Below are positions 16,705 to 25,748 of a stretch of DNA of 64,000 bases, piece by piece. The notes below the pieces were generated by a model. That model saw nothing but the letters and a program-made list of their open reading frames with translations, had not been told where the DNA came from and did not search any database. The stretch is from Verrucomicrobiaceae bacterium (GTDB taxonomy: Bacteria; Verrucomicrobiota; Verrucomicrobiia; Verrucomicrobiales; Verrucomicrobiaceae). The translations under genes were made by a program, and so were the position numbers. How positions within the stretch are numbered: the stretch's first letter is position 1; the number at the start of each line of letters is the position of its first letter. The stretch spans positions 62,001 to 126,000 of the forward strand of contig JADJPW010000011.1 in NCBI GenBank assembly GCA_016713035.1. Direction: 5' to 3'.

Positions 16705-19335
16705 CTAGCGCGATTCCAGCTTCACGTTGTCGATGAAGAAGGCTGTCTTCGTGGTGCCCAGGGCACTGAAGAGCAGGTAGTGGGCGTCGGTCCAGCCGGG
16801 TTTGGCGGCAAAGGTGAGGTAGCCTTTTTTCTCACCATCCTGGCAGGTGAAGGAGACCGTCCAGGTGCCAGGCTTGACGGGTGTGGTAGCCGTGGCGGCG
16901 ACTTCGGGGGTGGCGATGATTTCCACATGCACCCATTGGTTGGGTGCGACTGCAAACGGCACGGGATGGCCCTGCACGCCAGGGGAAATCTTGCCATTCT
17001 GCCAGCGCACATACGGCCCAGCTCCGAACTCGCCGGCTTTGTTCCGCATCTCGAAGAACCAGTCGGCACCGGGCTGGGCCATGATGTCGAATGTGACGTG
17101 GTAAGTGCCGGACTCGGCCCACTTCGGGTAGATGTCGAGCACGGGATCGTAGCTGTGCTTCAAGCCGGGGGCGTCCTGCACTTTGAGGCTGCGTTTGGAT
17201 GCAAAGCCCACTTCATCCGTCACGCCGATGCTCTCGCCCTTGTTTTCGGTGGAGTATTTGGCGTTGCGAATGCCGAGGGTGCCAAGTGAGGCGCGTTCAA
17301 AGCTCTGATCGACCTTGTAAGGCGGCGCAGGCCACGGTTTGGCGTCGGTTTGCCACGTGGGATAGTCGTGGCCTTTCGCGGCGAGTTCTTGCCATGCGGC
17401 TTCGGTTTTGCGGACTCCGGCCAAGGTGAGGTCCCAGGGCTTGAAACCGAGCTTTTCGGCTGGTGAGCCGGGTTTGAGGCGAAAATCGCGTTTCTCGATA
17501 TTTTCGAACATGGGATCAGCAAACCGGCTTTCGCGGTCGCGGCCCATTTTGCGCCATTCTTCCCAGGTGAAGTGGCTTTTGGTCAGTTTGGCGGGGATAT
17601 TGCCGTCGGTGGGCCAGTAGAGGTTTTTGCGGAAGATGAGGCTGTCCTTCGGATCGCCGCGATCAATCTTGTCGAAGAGCTTCCAGTTCCATTCGCCGCC
17701 ATCGAGCAGTGGCGATGCGGGGTCCCAGACGACGATGTTGTTCATGTAGCGGAATCGCAGCCGTGCTTCGTTTCGCGAGGCCTGAATCTGCGCGGAGTTG
17801 CCGAAGGCGAAGATGTTGTTCCGCACGGTGTTGAAGTAGCCGTAGTGCTGATGGAAGCCCGCGTTCCAAGTGTCGTGCACGAGGTTGTTTTCCATCAGAG
17901 TGTCGGTGGCACCTTCGTCATTGTAGAGTCCCCAGCCGCCGTAGCGATGGCTGGCGATGTGATGGACGTGATTGCCTCGAATGATGGTGCCGGGCGAGGT
18001 GCCGAGGCCGTAAAAACCGCCCATGTCGCTCAGATAAGCCCAGCCGAGATGATGGATGTGATTGTTCTCCACCAGCGTCTGCCGCGAGGCCGTGTCGCCA
18101 TAGCCCCAGTTCCATCCGGCGCTGATGCCGGTGTAGTAAAAGTCGCCGATGTCGCAATGCGTGACCGCGCAGTGCTGCGTGTGCGTGAAGACCACGCCGC
18201 AAGCGCTCGGATGCAGCCGCCCACCGTGCTGCATGATGCAGTCATCGACGATGATGTGATGATTCACGCGCTCTTCATTGGGCCGGGCCGTTTCGCCGAC
18301 ATATACGCCACCGCCGCCGAGGTCGTGCAGGTGGCAATGCTTCACCGAGGAGTCCGCGCAGCCGTTTTTGAACCAAATGCCGTGCAGGCCGATGTGGGCG
18401 ATCTCGCAGTTTTCGAAGTGAATGCCGCGTGAGTCCTCGATCTCGATGCAGCCATCGCTCGTCGTTGCAGCCTGGCCGTCGTGCAGGCCATCGGCGGGAT
18501 ACAGATGCTGGCTGTATTGAAACGAGATGCCTTCAAAGCGCACGTCGTGTGCGCCTTTCATGACGATGAACTTCGTCACCACGGGTGCGATGACTTCGGC
18601 TTTCGTCATGTCCTCGCCGGGCAGTGGGAGGTAAAGCCCCTCGCTCTTCGCCTTGTCGAGAAACCACTCGCCCGGCGCATCCAGCGCGGCGCGGTAGTTT
18701 TCCATCCAGAAGCGCTGATCCGGCTCGAACTCGACAAAGGGATACCGCGCCCGCCCTTTGATCTGCACGGCGATCGCTTCGTCGTTCAGCGCCTTGATGC
18801 GGCACTGCCCCACGGCCCAGGCATGAGTCACAGTGATCAAAACGTCGTCGCGCTCGGCCTGTGGGATGCCTTTGAGCACCTCGAACTGCTCCGCCGGAAT
18901 GCTGAAGGCGTGGAAGTTCATGTTCTCCTTCAAATCCGGAAACACACCCGCTCCGACCGCCTCGGTGATGTGGTGGTAGCCTTTGTTCGGCGAACGAGCC
19001 AGCGTGGCGCGGCGGCCATTGATCCAGAGCTGCTCAAACTTCCACGCCTTGTCCGGCAGTGCGGCTTTCCACATCGCGCCCTGCTTGACCCAGCCGGTGA
19101 TGGGCTTGCCAGCCATGAAGACGGCGTTCTTGCCGCTCCATGTCACCTGTGAGTCATCTTTGCCGAGTGTGATCGTTTCCGTGATCGGATGCACGCCATC
19201 CTCGACGATGATGCGCACGGGTTTCGGAGCCTTGCGAGCTTGTTCGAGCACGGCGGTGAGGTTGCCTGGAGTGAGTGAGATATCGGCAGCGGAGAGGCAG
19301 GAAACGAGTGCGAGAAAACAGACAGTTCGGAGCAT
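16705..19335 (-). CDS. Exported right-handed parallel beta-helix protein
   Basis: The 876-residue product begins with a signal peptide (MLRTVCFLALVSCLSAADI). Residues about 20-130 are the entry strands of a beta-helix protein (VRIIVEDGVHPITETITLGKDD). The middle is full of helix-rung motifs (GIHFENCEIAHIGLHGIWFKN, written here as short rungs; VENNHIHHLGWAY; IRGNHVHHIASHRYGGWG; MENNLVHDT) with stacked Asn/His, as in pectate-lyase-like and alginate/glycan-active proteins. The last 180 residues form a separate beta-rich, carbohydrate-binding-like domain (VTFDIMAQPGADWFFEMRN). It probably binds or cleaves polysaccharide outside the cytoplasm. It is adjacent to and co-directional with a sulfatase gene (24 bp), so they likely act together on a sulfated glycan. 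Confidence 0.85.
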   Translation of the reverse strand: MLRTVCFLALVSCLSAADISLTPGNLTAVLEQARKAPKPVRIIVEDGVHPITETITLGKDDSQVTWSGKNAVFMAGKPITGWVKQGAMWKAALPDKAWKFEQLWINGRRATLARSPNKGYHHITEAVGAGVFPDLKENMNFHAFSIPAEQFEVLKGIPQAERDDVLITVTHAWAVGQCRIKALNDEAIAVQIKGRARYPFVEFEPDQRFWMENYRAALDAPGEWFLDKAKSEGLYLPLPGEDMTKAEVIAPVVTKFIVMKGAHDVRFEGISFQYSQHLYPADGLHDGQAATTSDGCIEIEDSRGIHFENCEIAHIGLHGIWFKNGCADSSVKHCHLHDLGGGGVYVGETARPNEERVNHHIIVDDCIMQHGGRLHPSACGVVFTHTQHCAVTHCDIGDFYYTGISAGWNWGYGDTASRQTLVENNHIHHLGWAYLSDMGGFYGLGTSPGTIIRGNHVHHIASHRYGGWGLYNDEGATDTLMENNLVHDTWNAGFHQHYGYFNTVRNNIFAFGNSAQIQASRNEARLRFRYMNNIVVWDPASPLLDGGEWNWKLFDKIDRGDPKDSLIFRKNLYWPTDGNIPAKLTKSHFTWEEWRKMGRDRESRFADPMFENIEKRDFRLKPGSPAEKLGFKPWDLTLAGVRKTEAAWQELAAKGHDYPTWQTDAKPWPAPPYKVDQSFERASLGTLGIRNAKYSTENKGESIGVTDEVGFASKRSLKVQDAPGLKHSYDPVLDIYPKWAESGTYHVTFDIMAQPGADWFFEMRNKAGEFGAGPYVRWQNGKISPGVQGHPVPFAVAPNQWVHVEIIATPEVAATATTPVKPGTWTVSFTCQDGEKKGYLTFAAKPGWTDAHYLLFSALGTTKTAFFIDNVKLESR

Positions 19336-19359
19336 GGAGGGGTGGAGATTGGGGGGCGG

Positions 19360-20709
19360 CTATTTCACCCAGATTTCTCTCTCCGTCGCGTCGATTTCCG
19401 CCTCCCACGCTTTCAGGCGTGATTTTAGGTCGTCCATGATTTCTGGATGCTGGTAGCCCAGGTTTGTTCGCTCGCCGATGTCTGCCTCTAGGTCAAAGAG
19501 CAGGTCCATCGTGTTGCCATCATTGATGTACTTCCATTTGCCGTGGCGGATGGCTTTTTGCTTCCGGTTTGAGCGGTCGATGCGCCAGAAGAAGGTGCGA
19601 TCCACGGGCTTTCCGCCACCAGTGAGCATCGGGACGAGGTCGATGCCATCGAGCGGCTTTTCTGGCGGAGTTTTGGCACCTGCGGCAGCGGCGAAGGTGG
19701 CGTGCAAATCCATGGTGATGGCCATTTGCGCCGTGGTTTTGCCTTTCGGCAGTTTGGCGGGCCAGCGCATCACGCATGGCACACGAATGCCGCCTTCCCA
19801 CACGGTGGCTTTGTGATGAAACAGCGGCGCATTGCGGCTGTAGCGCTCACCGCCGTTGTCACTGGAGAAAACGACCAGCGTATTCTCCGCGAGGCCGTTT
19901 TTTTCGAGTTCGGCCAAGATCATGCCCATGCCTTTGTCGATGCGCTCGACCATCGCTTTATAGATGGCGCGGCTGCCGTGGTGCATGCTGTCCTTTGTCA
20001 CCATGGGTGTCTGTGGTGCATCTGGCGGCTGAAAAGGCGCATGCACAGCGAGATGCGGCACATACAGGAAGAAGGGCTGCTTCGCATGCGTGCGGATGAA
20101 GTTCACCGCACGCTCATTCACCAGATCGGTGAAGTAGCCCTTGGTCTTCACCGGGGCTAGGCCATCTCGCAGCGCATAGGTGCCATCATAATAGGCGTGC
20201 TGGTAATAATCAGCGTGGCCCAGCAGCTCGCCAAAGTATTCATCAAAGCCGCGATTCACCGGATTGAACTCATCTTTGAAACCGAGATGCCATTTCCCAA
20301 AGGCACCCGTGGCGTAGCCCGCTGCTTTGAGCTTCTGCGCCAGCGTGATCTCCGTCAAAGGCAGCCCCAGTCCGTGAAAGTCCTTTTCCGGCACCCACTC
20401 GCCCTTCACGCGGCGGAATTGCTCCACCTGGTAGCCGAAAGCGAACTCGATGCCGCAACGCTGCTGCCAGCGGCCGGTCATGAAGCCCGTCCGCGTCGGA
20501 GTGCAGACGGGAGCGTTCGCGTAGAAATCCGTGAAGCGCACACCCTCTGCCGCGAGACGGTCGATATTCGGGGTACGAATGTCCGTGGCCCCCATGCAGC
20601 CCAGATCGCCATAGCCAAAATCATCTGCGAGCACGAAAACGATGTTCGGCGGCACTGCGCCGAGAAGCGAGCAGGAAAGAACAGCGAGATAAAGAAGCAG
20701 GAAGCGCAT
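19360..20709 (-). CDS. Exported sulfatase (formylglycine type)
   Basis: The 449-residue product has a signal peptide (MRFLLLYLAVLSCSLLGAVP). The type I sulfatase landmarks are NIVFVLADDFGYGDLGCMG (metal-binding Asp pair), PVCTPTRTGFMTGR with the CxPxR site for conversion of Cys to formylglycine, GKWHLG, and FSSDNGGE. It would hydrolyse sulfate esters, probably on a polysaccharide given the beta-helix gene 24 bp downstream. The start at 20709 is set by the signal peptide; the frame continues upstream but would overlap the divergent gene. No anaerobic or aerobic maturase gene is in the window. Confidence 0.93.
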   Translation of the reverse strand: MRFLLLYLAVLSCSLLGAVPPNIVFVLADDFGYGDLGCMGATDIRTPNIDRLAAEGVRFTDFYANAPVCTPTRTGFMTGRWQQRCGIEFAFGYQVEQFRRVKGEWVPEKDFHGLGLPLTEITLAQKLKAAGYATGAFGKWHLGFKDEFNPVNRGFDEYFGELLGHADYYQHAYYDGTYALRDGLAPVKTKGYFTDLVNERAVNFIRTHAKQPFFLYVPHLAVHAPFQPPDAPQTPMVTKDSMHHGSRAIYKAMVERIDKGMGMILAELEKNGLAENTLVVFSSDNGGERYSRNAPLFHHKATVWEGGIRVPCVMRWPAKLPKGKTTAQMAITMDLHATFAAAAGAKTPPEKPLDGIDLVPMLTGGGKPVDRTFFWRIDRSNRKQKAIRHGKWKYINDGNTMDLLFDLEADIGERTNLGYQHPEIMDDLKSRLKAWEAEIDATEREIWVK

Positions 20710-20761
20710 GGTAAAAAGTGGACTGTGTAAGCAACGTCCTAGATCCACCGTCTTTCCAAGC

Positions 20762-23056
20762 GTGAAACGATTCCTGCCATATCTGCTGCTCGCCCTCACC
20801 GCGCATGCGGAGGATGGCGCGGCGCTTTTCGAGCAGGAGGTGCTGCCTCTGCTGCAAAGGCGCTGCTACGAATGCCACTCGCATGAGAAGAAGATCAAAG
20901 GTGGACTGGCACTGGATCTGAAAAGCGGCTGGCAGACAGGCGGGGACCACGGCCCGGCCATCAAGCCCGGTGATCCTGCCAAGAGCCTACTCATCGAGGC
21001 CGTGCGCTACACGAATCCCGACTTTGAGATGCCCCCGAAGGGGAAGCTCCCTGCGAGTGAAGTCGCTGTGCTCGAAAAATGGATCGCCCAGGGAGCCCCA
21101 GACACACGCGTGGCCAAAACCACGGCCCCAGCAGCCCGCAGCATCGACTTCGAAGCTGGAAAACAATTCTGGGCCTTCCAGACTGTGCGTGATCCGGCTG
21201 CTCCTGCCGTCAAGAACAGCGCTTGGCCCCGGCAGCGGCTCGATGCCTTCCTTTTGGCGAAGATGGAGCAAGATGGCCACACCCCGGCACCAGATGCGGA
21301 TGCCGCCACGCTCCGGCGGCGGCTCTCCTTTGACCTGCTGGGGCTCCCTCCTGATCCCAGCGATGCGTCCGATCCCACCGATCCAGCTTACATTGATAAG
21401 CTGCTCGCCGATCCCGCCTTTGGTGAGCGCTGGGCACGCCACTGGCTGGATCTCACTGGCTACGCCGACCAGATCGGCACCTCGAACAATGTCTTTGCGG
21501 AGCATGCCTGGCGCTACCGCGACTACGTGATCGACGCATTCAATCACGACAAACCTTTCGATCAATTCATCCGCGAGCAGATCGCCGGGGATCTACTCGC
21601 CACTCCCACGGCGGAAAGCATCACGGCCACCGGTTTTCTCGTGCTCGGTGATGTCGAAATCGTCGCGGTCGATAAATTAAAAATGGAGCATGATCTCGTC
21701 GATCAGCAGGTCAGCAAGATCGGCACCGCCTTCCTCGGCATGACGCTGGGCTGCGTGCGCTGCCACGATCATAAATTCGATCCCATCGCCCAGAGTGACT
21801 ACTACGCCATCGCGGGCATCCTGCGGAGCACTCGCAGCACTTACAAGACGGACAACGGCGTGTGGAGCAGCGTGCTCAAAAGCGATTTGCCGGAAAAACC
21901 GGCCGAAATGGCTCTGCGGCAAAAAGTGGCTGAAAATCACCAAAAACGCCTCCAGGAGCTGGAGGCCGATTTAGCCGCCAAAAAGGCCCAAAAAGCCGAT
22001 GTGAAGGCCCTCCAGGCCGCTATCGAGCACGCCAAGTTCTTTGCGCCCACGGTGCCAAAAGCCTTTGCCGTGCGTGATGCCGAAAAACCCGCCGACATGC
22101 GCATCACCATCCGTGGCAATCCCTACGCCCTAGGCAGCAGTGTGCCACGCGGCACGCTCCGTGTCGCGAGCTGGGCCGCCTTTCCAGCCATCCCACCGGG
22201 CCAAAGTGGCCGCGTGCAACTGGCTGACTGGATCGCCCACCCGAGCAATCCACTCACGGCCCGCGTCACGGTGAATCGCATCTGGCAGAAGCTCTTCGGT
22301 GAGGGACTCGTGCGCACGGTCGATTACTTCGGCACGCGTGGCGAAAGGCCCAGCCATCCCGAGCTGCTCGATCACCTCGCCACGCAGTTCATGAAGAACG
22401 GTTGGTCGCAGAAGCAGCTCATTCGTGAGATCGTGCTCTCGAGGGCCTACCGGCAGAGCAGCCTCACGGATGCGCGGCTGGTGATGCAGAATTCCTTCCG
22501 GCTCGATGCGGAGGCGCTGCGGGACTCTATGCTGGCACTCAGTGGCAAGCTCATCGCCAGTCATGGCGGCACGGCGCTGCCGCTGGAGTTCCCGGAGAAT
22601 GTGCAGAGCCTCAGTCCCGGCGCGGTGAATCCACCAGCCTTCAGCTTTAAAAAAGCACGGGCCGTGCAGGATTTTCAGCGCACGATTTTTCTCCCCGTGA
22701 TCCGCACTGCCGCGCAGCCGGGCACCGCGCGGCTGCGGGATGTGTTCGATTTCACCCAGCCCGCCCAGATCGCTGGCAAACGGCCAGAAACCATTGTCCC
22801 CACACAGGCTCTCTATCTGCTGAATAGTGACTTCATCCGCGCTCGCGCCACCGACATCGCGCAGCGCATCACCCAGGCGGAATCACCCACCGCAGAGCGG
22901 CTCCAACGACTGTGGATTCTCGTCTTAAACCGCCCGATCAGCATTGCCGAGCGTGAGGAGGCCATGAGCCTACTCGATTCCCTGCCCGCAGAAAAAGCAT
23001 GGATCGAGCTCTGCCATGCGCTGCTCACCTCGAATGAGTTTTTATTCCGTCGGTGA
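20762..23056 (+). CDS. Planctomycete-type cytochrome c (PSD1: DUF1549/DUF1553) protein
   Basis: The 764-residue protein has a short signal sequence after a GTG start (VKRFLPYLLLALTAHAEDG). A cytochrome-c-like domain follows with one CxxCH haem site (RRCYECHSHEK, about residue 40) and the EMPPKGKLPASEVAVLEKWI signature. DUF1549 (FDLLGLPPDP, GERWARHWLDLTGYADQIG) and DUF1553 (NPLTARVTVNRIWQKLFGEGLV, PTQALYLLNSDF) come next, with a coiled coil near residues 390-440. The GTG start is preferred because the ATG at 20708 lies on the start of the divergent sulfatase gene. These proteins are paired with DUF1501 proteins, as here 69 bp downstream. The biochemical role of the pair is unsettled; a periplasmic redox step linked to polysaccharide use is commonly suggested. 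Confidence 0.92.
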   Translation: MKRFLPYLLLALTAHAEDGAALFEQEVLPLLQRRCYECHSHEKKIKGGLALDLKSGWQTGGDHGPAIKPGDPAKSLLIEAVRYTNPDFEMPPKGKLPASEVAVLEKWIAQGAPDTRVAKTTAPAARSIDFEAGKQFWAFQTVRDPAAPAVKNSAWPRQRLDAFLLAKMEQDGHTPAPDADAATLRRRLSFDLLGLPPDPSDASDPTDPAYIDKLLADPAFGERWARHWLDLTGYADQIGTSNNVFAEHAWRYRDYVIDAFNHDKPFDQFIREQIAGDLLATPTAESITATGFLVLGDVEIVAVDKLKMEHDLVDQQVSKIGTAFLGMTLGCVRCHDHKFDPIAQSDYYAIAGILRSTRSTYKTDNGVWSSVLKSDLPEKPAEMALRQKVAENHQKRLQELEADLAAKKAQKADVKALQAAIEHAKFFAPTVPKAFAVRDAEKPADMRITIRGNPYALGSSVPRGTLRVASWAAFPAIPPGQSGRVQLADWIAHPSNPLTARVTVNRIWQKLFGEGLVRTVDYFGTRGERPSHPELLDHLATQFMKNGWSQKQLIREIVLSRAYRQSSLTDARLVMQNSFRLDAEALRDSMLALSGKLIASHGGTALPLEFPENVQSLSPGAVNPPAFSFKKARAVQDFQRTIFLPVIRTAAQPGTARLRDVFDFTQPAQIAGKRPETIVPTQALYLLNSDFIRARATDIAQRITQAESPTAERLQRLWILVLNRPISIAEREEAMSLLDSLPAEKAWIELCHALLTSNEFLFRR

Positions 23057-23125
23057 TCTGGATGACTCTGCACACCTTCTCACAGCCTGCTGAATGAACC
23101 GACTCGTAATACACGCTTTAAAGAC

Positions 23126-24535
23126 ATGAAAAAGTCCACCGCCATGCCACTCTCCCGCCGTGACTGGCTGCGCCGTAGCGCGGCGGGATTCGGTGCGCTG
23201 GCGTGCCACCACGCTCTGCATGCGGCGGGTGGGCCACTCGCAGCGCGGGAGCCGCAGCTGCCGGCGCGGGCGAAGCGGGTCATCTTTCTCTTCATGTCCG
23301 GCGGGCCATCCCAGCCGGATTTGTTTGATCCAAAGGACTACATCCGGCGCATGCACGGCCAGACCATCCATGCGCCGATCAATACCAATGAGCTGCGAGT
23401 CGGCACGGATAAATTCCTGGCCCTGGCCACACAGGGCACCGTGAGGCCGCGCGGACAGAGCGGCCTGATGATCAGCGACTTGCTGCCGCATACGGCCAGC
23501 ATCGCGGATGAGATCTGCATGCTCCGCGCGGTGCATGCGGACAATAATCAGCACCAGCCTGCCGCGCTCCAGTTTCACACCGGCTACACCACCGAGGCGC
23601 GGCCCTCCGTGGGCTCATGGATCAGCTACGGGCTCGGTTCTGAAAGTGCGAATCTGCCCAGCTTCATCACCATCCTGCCAGATAGCGATACGCGGCTGTA
23701 CAGCTCCTCGTTTTTGCCCGCTGCTCATCAGGGCACGAAAGTCGTCATCCCAAAGAACGACAAAGAGCCGCCCATCGACTACCTCGCGGACATCACTGGT
23801 GATGCGAAGGCGCAAAGGACGAGGCTCGACTTCACCCAGCGCATGAATCGCCGCCTCCTGGCGCAAAGCGGCGGCGATGCACGCATGGAGGGCATGATCG
23901 AGAGCCTAGAGACGGCCTTTCGCATGCAAACAGCCACGCCGGAGCTCATGGATCTCTCCGGCGAGTCGGAAGCGACCAAAAAACTCTACGGTGTGGGCGA
24001 AAAAGGTGTCGATCCGAATGCCCGCGCCTGCCTGCTCGCGCGGCGACTCAGCGAGGCCGGGGTGCGCTTTGTCCAAGTCACCATGAGCGGCTGGGATCAC
24101 CATGACTGGATCGCGAGCAAACTGCCGAACATGTGCATGGCAACGGATCGCCCCTGTGCTGCGCTGATCAAAGACCTGAAGTCTCGCGGCCTGCTGGAGG
24201 ACACACTCGTGGTCTGGAGCGGTGAATTCGGCCGCACACCGTGGAGTCAGGATCTCAGTGGGAAATCACCCATCGACAAACACGGGCGCGAGCACCAGCC
24301 GGAGAGTTTTTGTGCCTGGATGGCCGGTGGCGGCATCAAGCCAGGCATCACGCATGGCGAGACGGACGATTTCGGTTTTCGACCCGTGTCGGGCAAAGTC
24401 CATCTGCATGATCTGCATGCCACGATCCTGCACCAGCTCGGTTTGGATCATGAAAAGCTGACTTGGCGGCACCTGGGCCGCGATTTCCGCCTCACGGATG
24501 TGCATGGGAATGTGGTGCGGGAGATTCTGGCCTGA
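23126..24535 (+). CDS. DUF1501 family protein, Tat-exported
   Basis: The 469-residue protein opens with a twin-arginine leader (MPLSRRDWLRRSAAGFGAL) and continues with the DUF1501 core: AKRVIFLFMSGGPSQPDLFD, ADNNQHQPAALQFHTGY, VTMSGWDHHDWIASKLPNM, VVWSGEFGRTPWSQ. The fold belongs to the alkaline phosphatase/sulfatase-like superfamily. An ATG at residue 1 and another before PLSRRD are both possible. It is encoded directly after the cytochrome c/DUF1549/DUF1553 gene, the standard pairing in Planctomycetes and Verrucomicrobia. Its reaction is unknown. It shares no maturation Cys motif with the sulfatases next to it. Confidence 0.93.
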   Translation: MKKSTAMPLSRRDWLRRSAAGFGALACHHALHAAGGPLAAREPQLPARAKRVIFLFMSGGPSQPDLFDPKDYIRRMHGQTIHAPINTNELRVGTDKFLALATQGTVRPRGQSGLMISDLLPHTASIADEICMLRAVHADNNQHQPAALQFHTGYTTEARPSVGSWISYGLGSESANLPSFITILPDSDTRLYSSSFLPAAHQGTKVVIPKNDKEPPIDYLADITGDAKAQRTRLDFTQRMNRRLLAQSGGDARMEGMIESLETAFRMQTATPELMDLSGESEATKKLYGVGEKGVDPNARACLLARRLSEAGVRFVQVTMSGWDHHDWIASKLPNMCMATDRPCAALIKDLKSRGLLEDTLVVWSGEFGRTPWSQDLSGKSPIDKHGREHQPESFCAWMAGGGIKPGITHGETDDFGFRPVSGKVHLHDLHATILHQLGLDHEKLTWRHLGRDFRLTDVHGNVVREILA

Positions 24536-24569
24536 TGACAGCGCCCAAAGGCCCGCTACGCTCTGCCAC

Positions 24570-25669
24570 ATGTCCGAAACCACCGCCGCCGATCTCGATC
24601 TGCTGACGATCCCGCAGCTCAAGCAAGTCGCCTCATCCCAAGCGCAGCCTTACCGCATCCATGTGCAGGTGGAGCAGCACTCGCAGCGGACCACGGCAGG
24701 TGGCGCACCGTTTTTGGAGATCCGACTGGCCGATGCGGGCGATTCACTGCTGTGGCGTGTGTTTGATAACAATCCGCTCTTTCTCGATGCCGGCTCGCTG
24801 AAGCGCGGCGACTTCATCGAGCTAGCGGCGCAGTGGATCGACACTGGAAAATACGGCCTGGAGCCCAAGCAGCCACGTCTGCGGCATCTGAGTGAACCAG
24901 AGCGCTCCACGCTGCTGCTGGGTGATCCAGACCTCGCCGTGCAACAAAGGGCCGACTACGCCGACATTCGGCGCTTCACCGGTGAAATCCGCGATCCACG
25001 GCTGCACACACTCTGCGTGCTGTTTCTAGAAAAGCATGGCGAGCGCTTCCAGCGCACCGCAGCGGCCCGGCGCAACCACCACGCACGCCGTGGCGGCCTA
25101 GTGGAGCATGTGGCGCAGATGATGCGCTGCGCGGTGGCCATCTGTGGCGTGTATCCAGCCCTGAACCGCGATTTGCTGATCGCAGGCGTGTTGTTTCATG
25201 ATTGCGGCAAACTCTGGGAGAATGCGCATGCGGAAAATAGCTTCACCCAGCCGCATAATCTCACAGCGGAGCTCTTGAGCCACATCCCGCTGGGCATGGA
25301 GCTGGTGAACAAAATGTGGCGAGATGTCATGGAGCGCCCAGAAGCCGCCGAGTGGACACATCTGGAGCCCAGCGCCGATACGACGCGGCTACACCTGCTG
25401 CACCTCATCGCCGCGCATCACGGTGAGCTGCAATTTGGCTCCCCGTGCTACCGAAGACGCCAGAAGCCATCGCGCTGCATCACGTCGATAACATTGACGC
25501 GAAGCTGGAGATGTTCCGCAAAGCGTATGAGACAGGCAAAGAACTCGCGCCGGGCATCATCGAAAAATTCCAGCCCTGGCCCGTGAACATCGTCGCTCCG
25601 CTGAAGGTGGTGAGTGGGCTGGCCGAATCACCACCCACCGAACAGGTGGAGGTAGTTACTCCAGCATGA
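24570..25669 (+). pseudogene. YhaM-type 3'-5' exoribonuclease (OB-fold plus HD domain), frameshifted
   Basis: The first 290 residues in one frame contain an OB-fold-like domain (YRIHVQVEQHSQRTTAGG), then an HD phosphohydrolase domain with RRGGLVEHVAQMM, GVLFHDCGKLWE and LIAAHHGELQFGSP. At about 25442 the reading frame breaks. The family's expected continuation (LPKTPEAIALHHVDNIDAK) is read only in the +1-shifted frame, to a stop at 25667-25669. Adding one G where the sequence reads CCCCGTGCTA restores a continuous protein of about 366 residues, the usual YhaM-like length. As written, the product loses the last conserved Asp segment and gains about 45 unrelated residues. It may be a true mutation or a sequencing error. 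Confidence 0.85.
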
Positions 25670-25748
25670 GTGCACCGAAGCGGCTGACTTTTTGCTAGCA
25701 GCATGACGAAGAATCCGGCTGAATGAGCGTTCACACGCCCTCCCAGTC

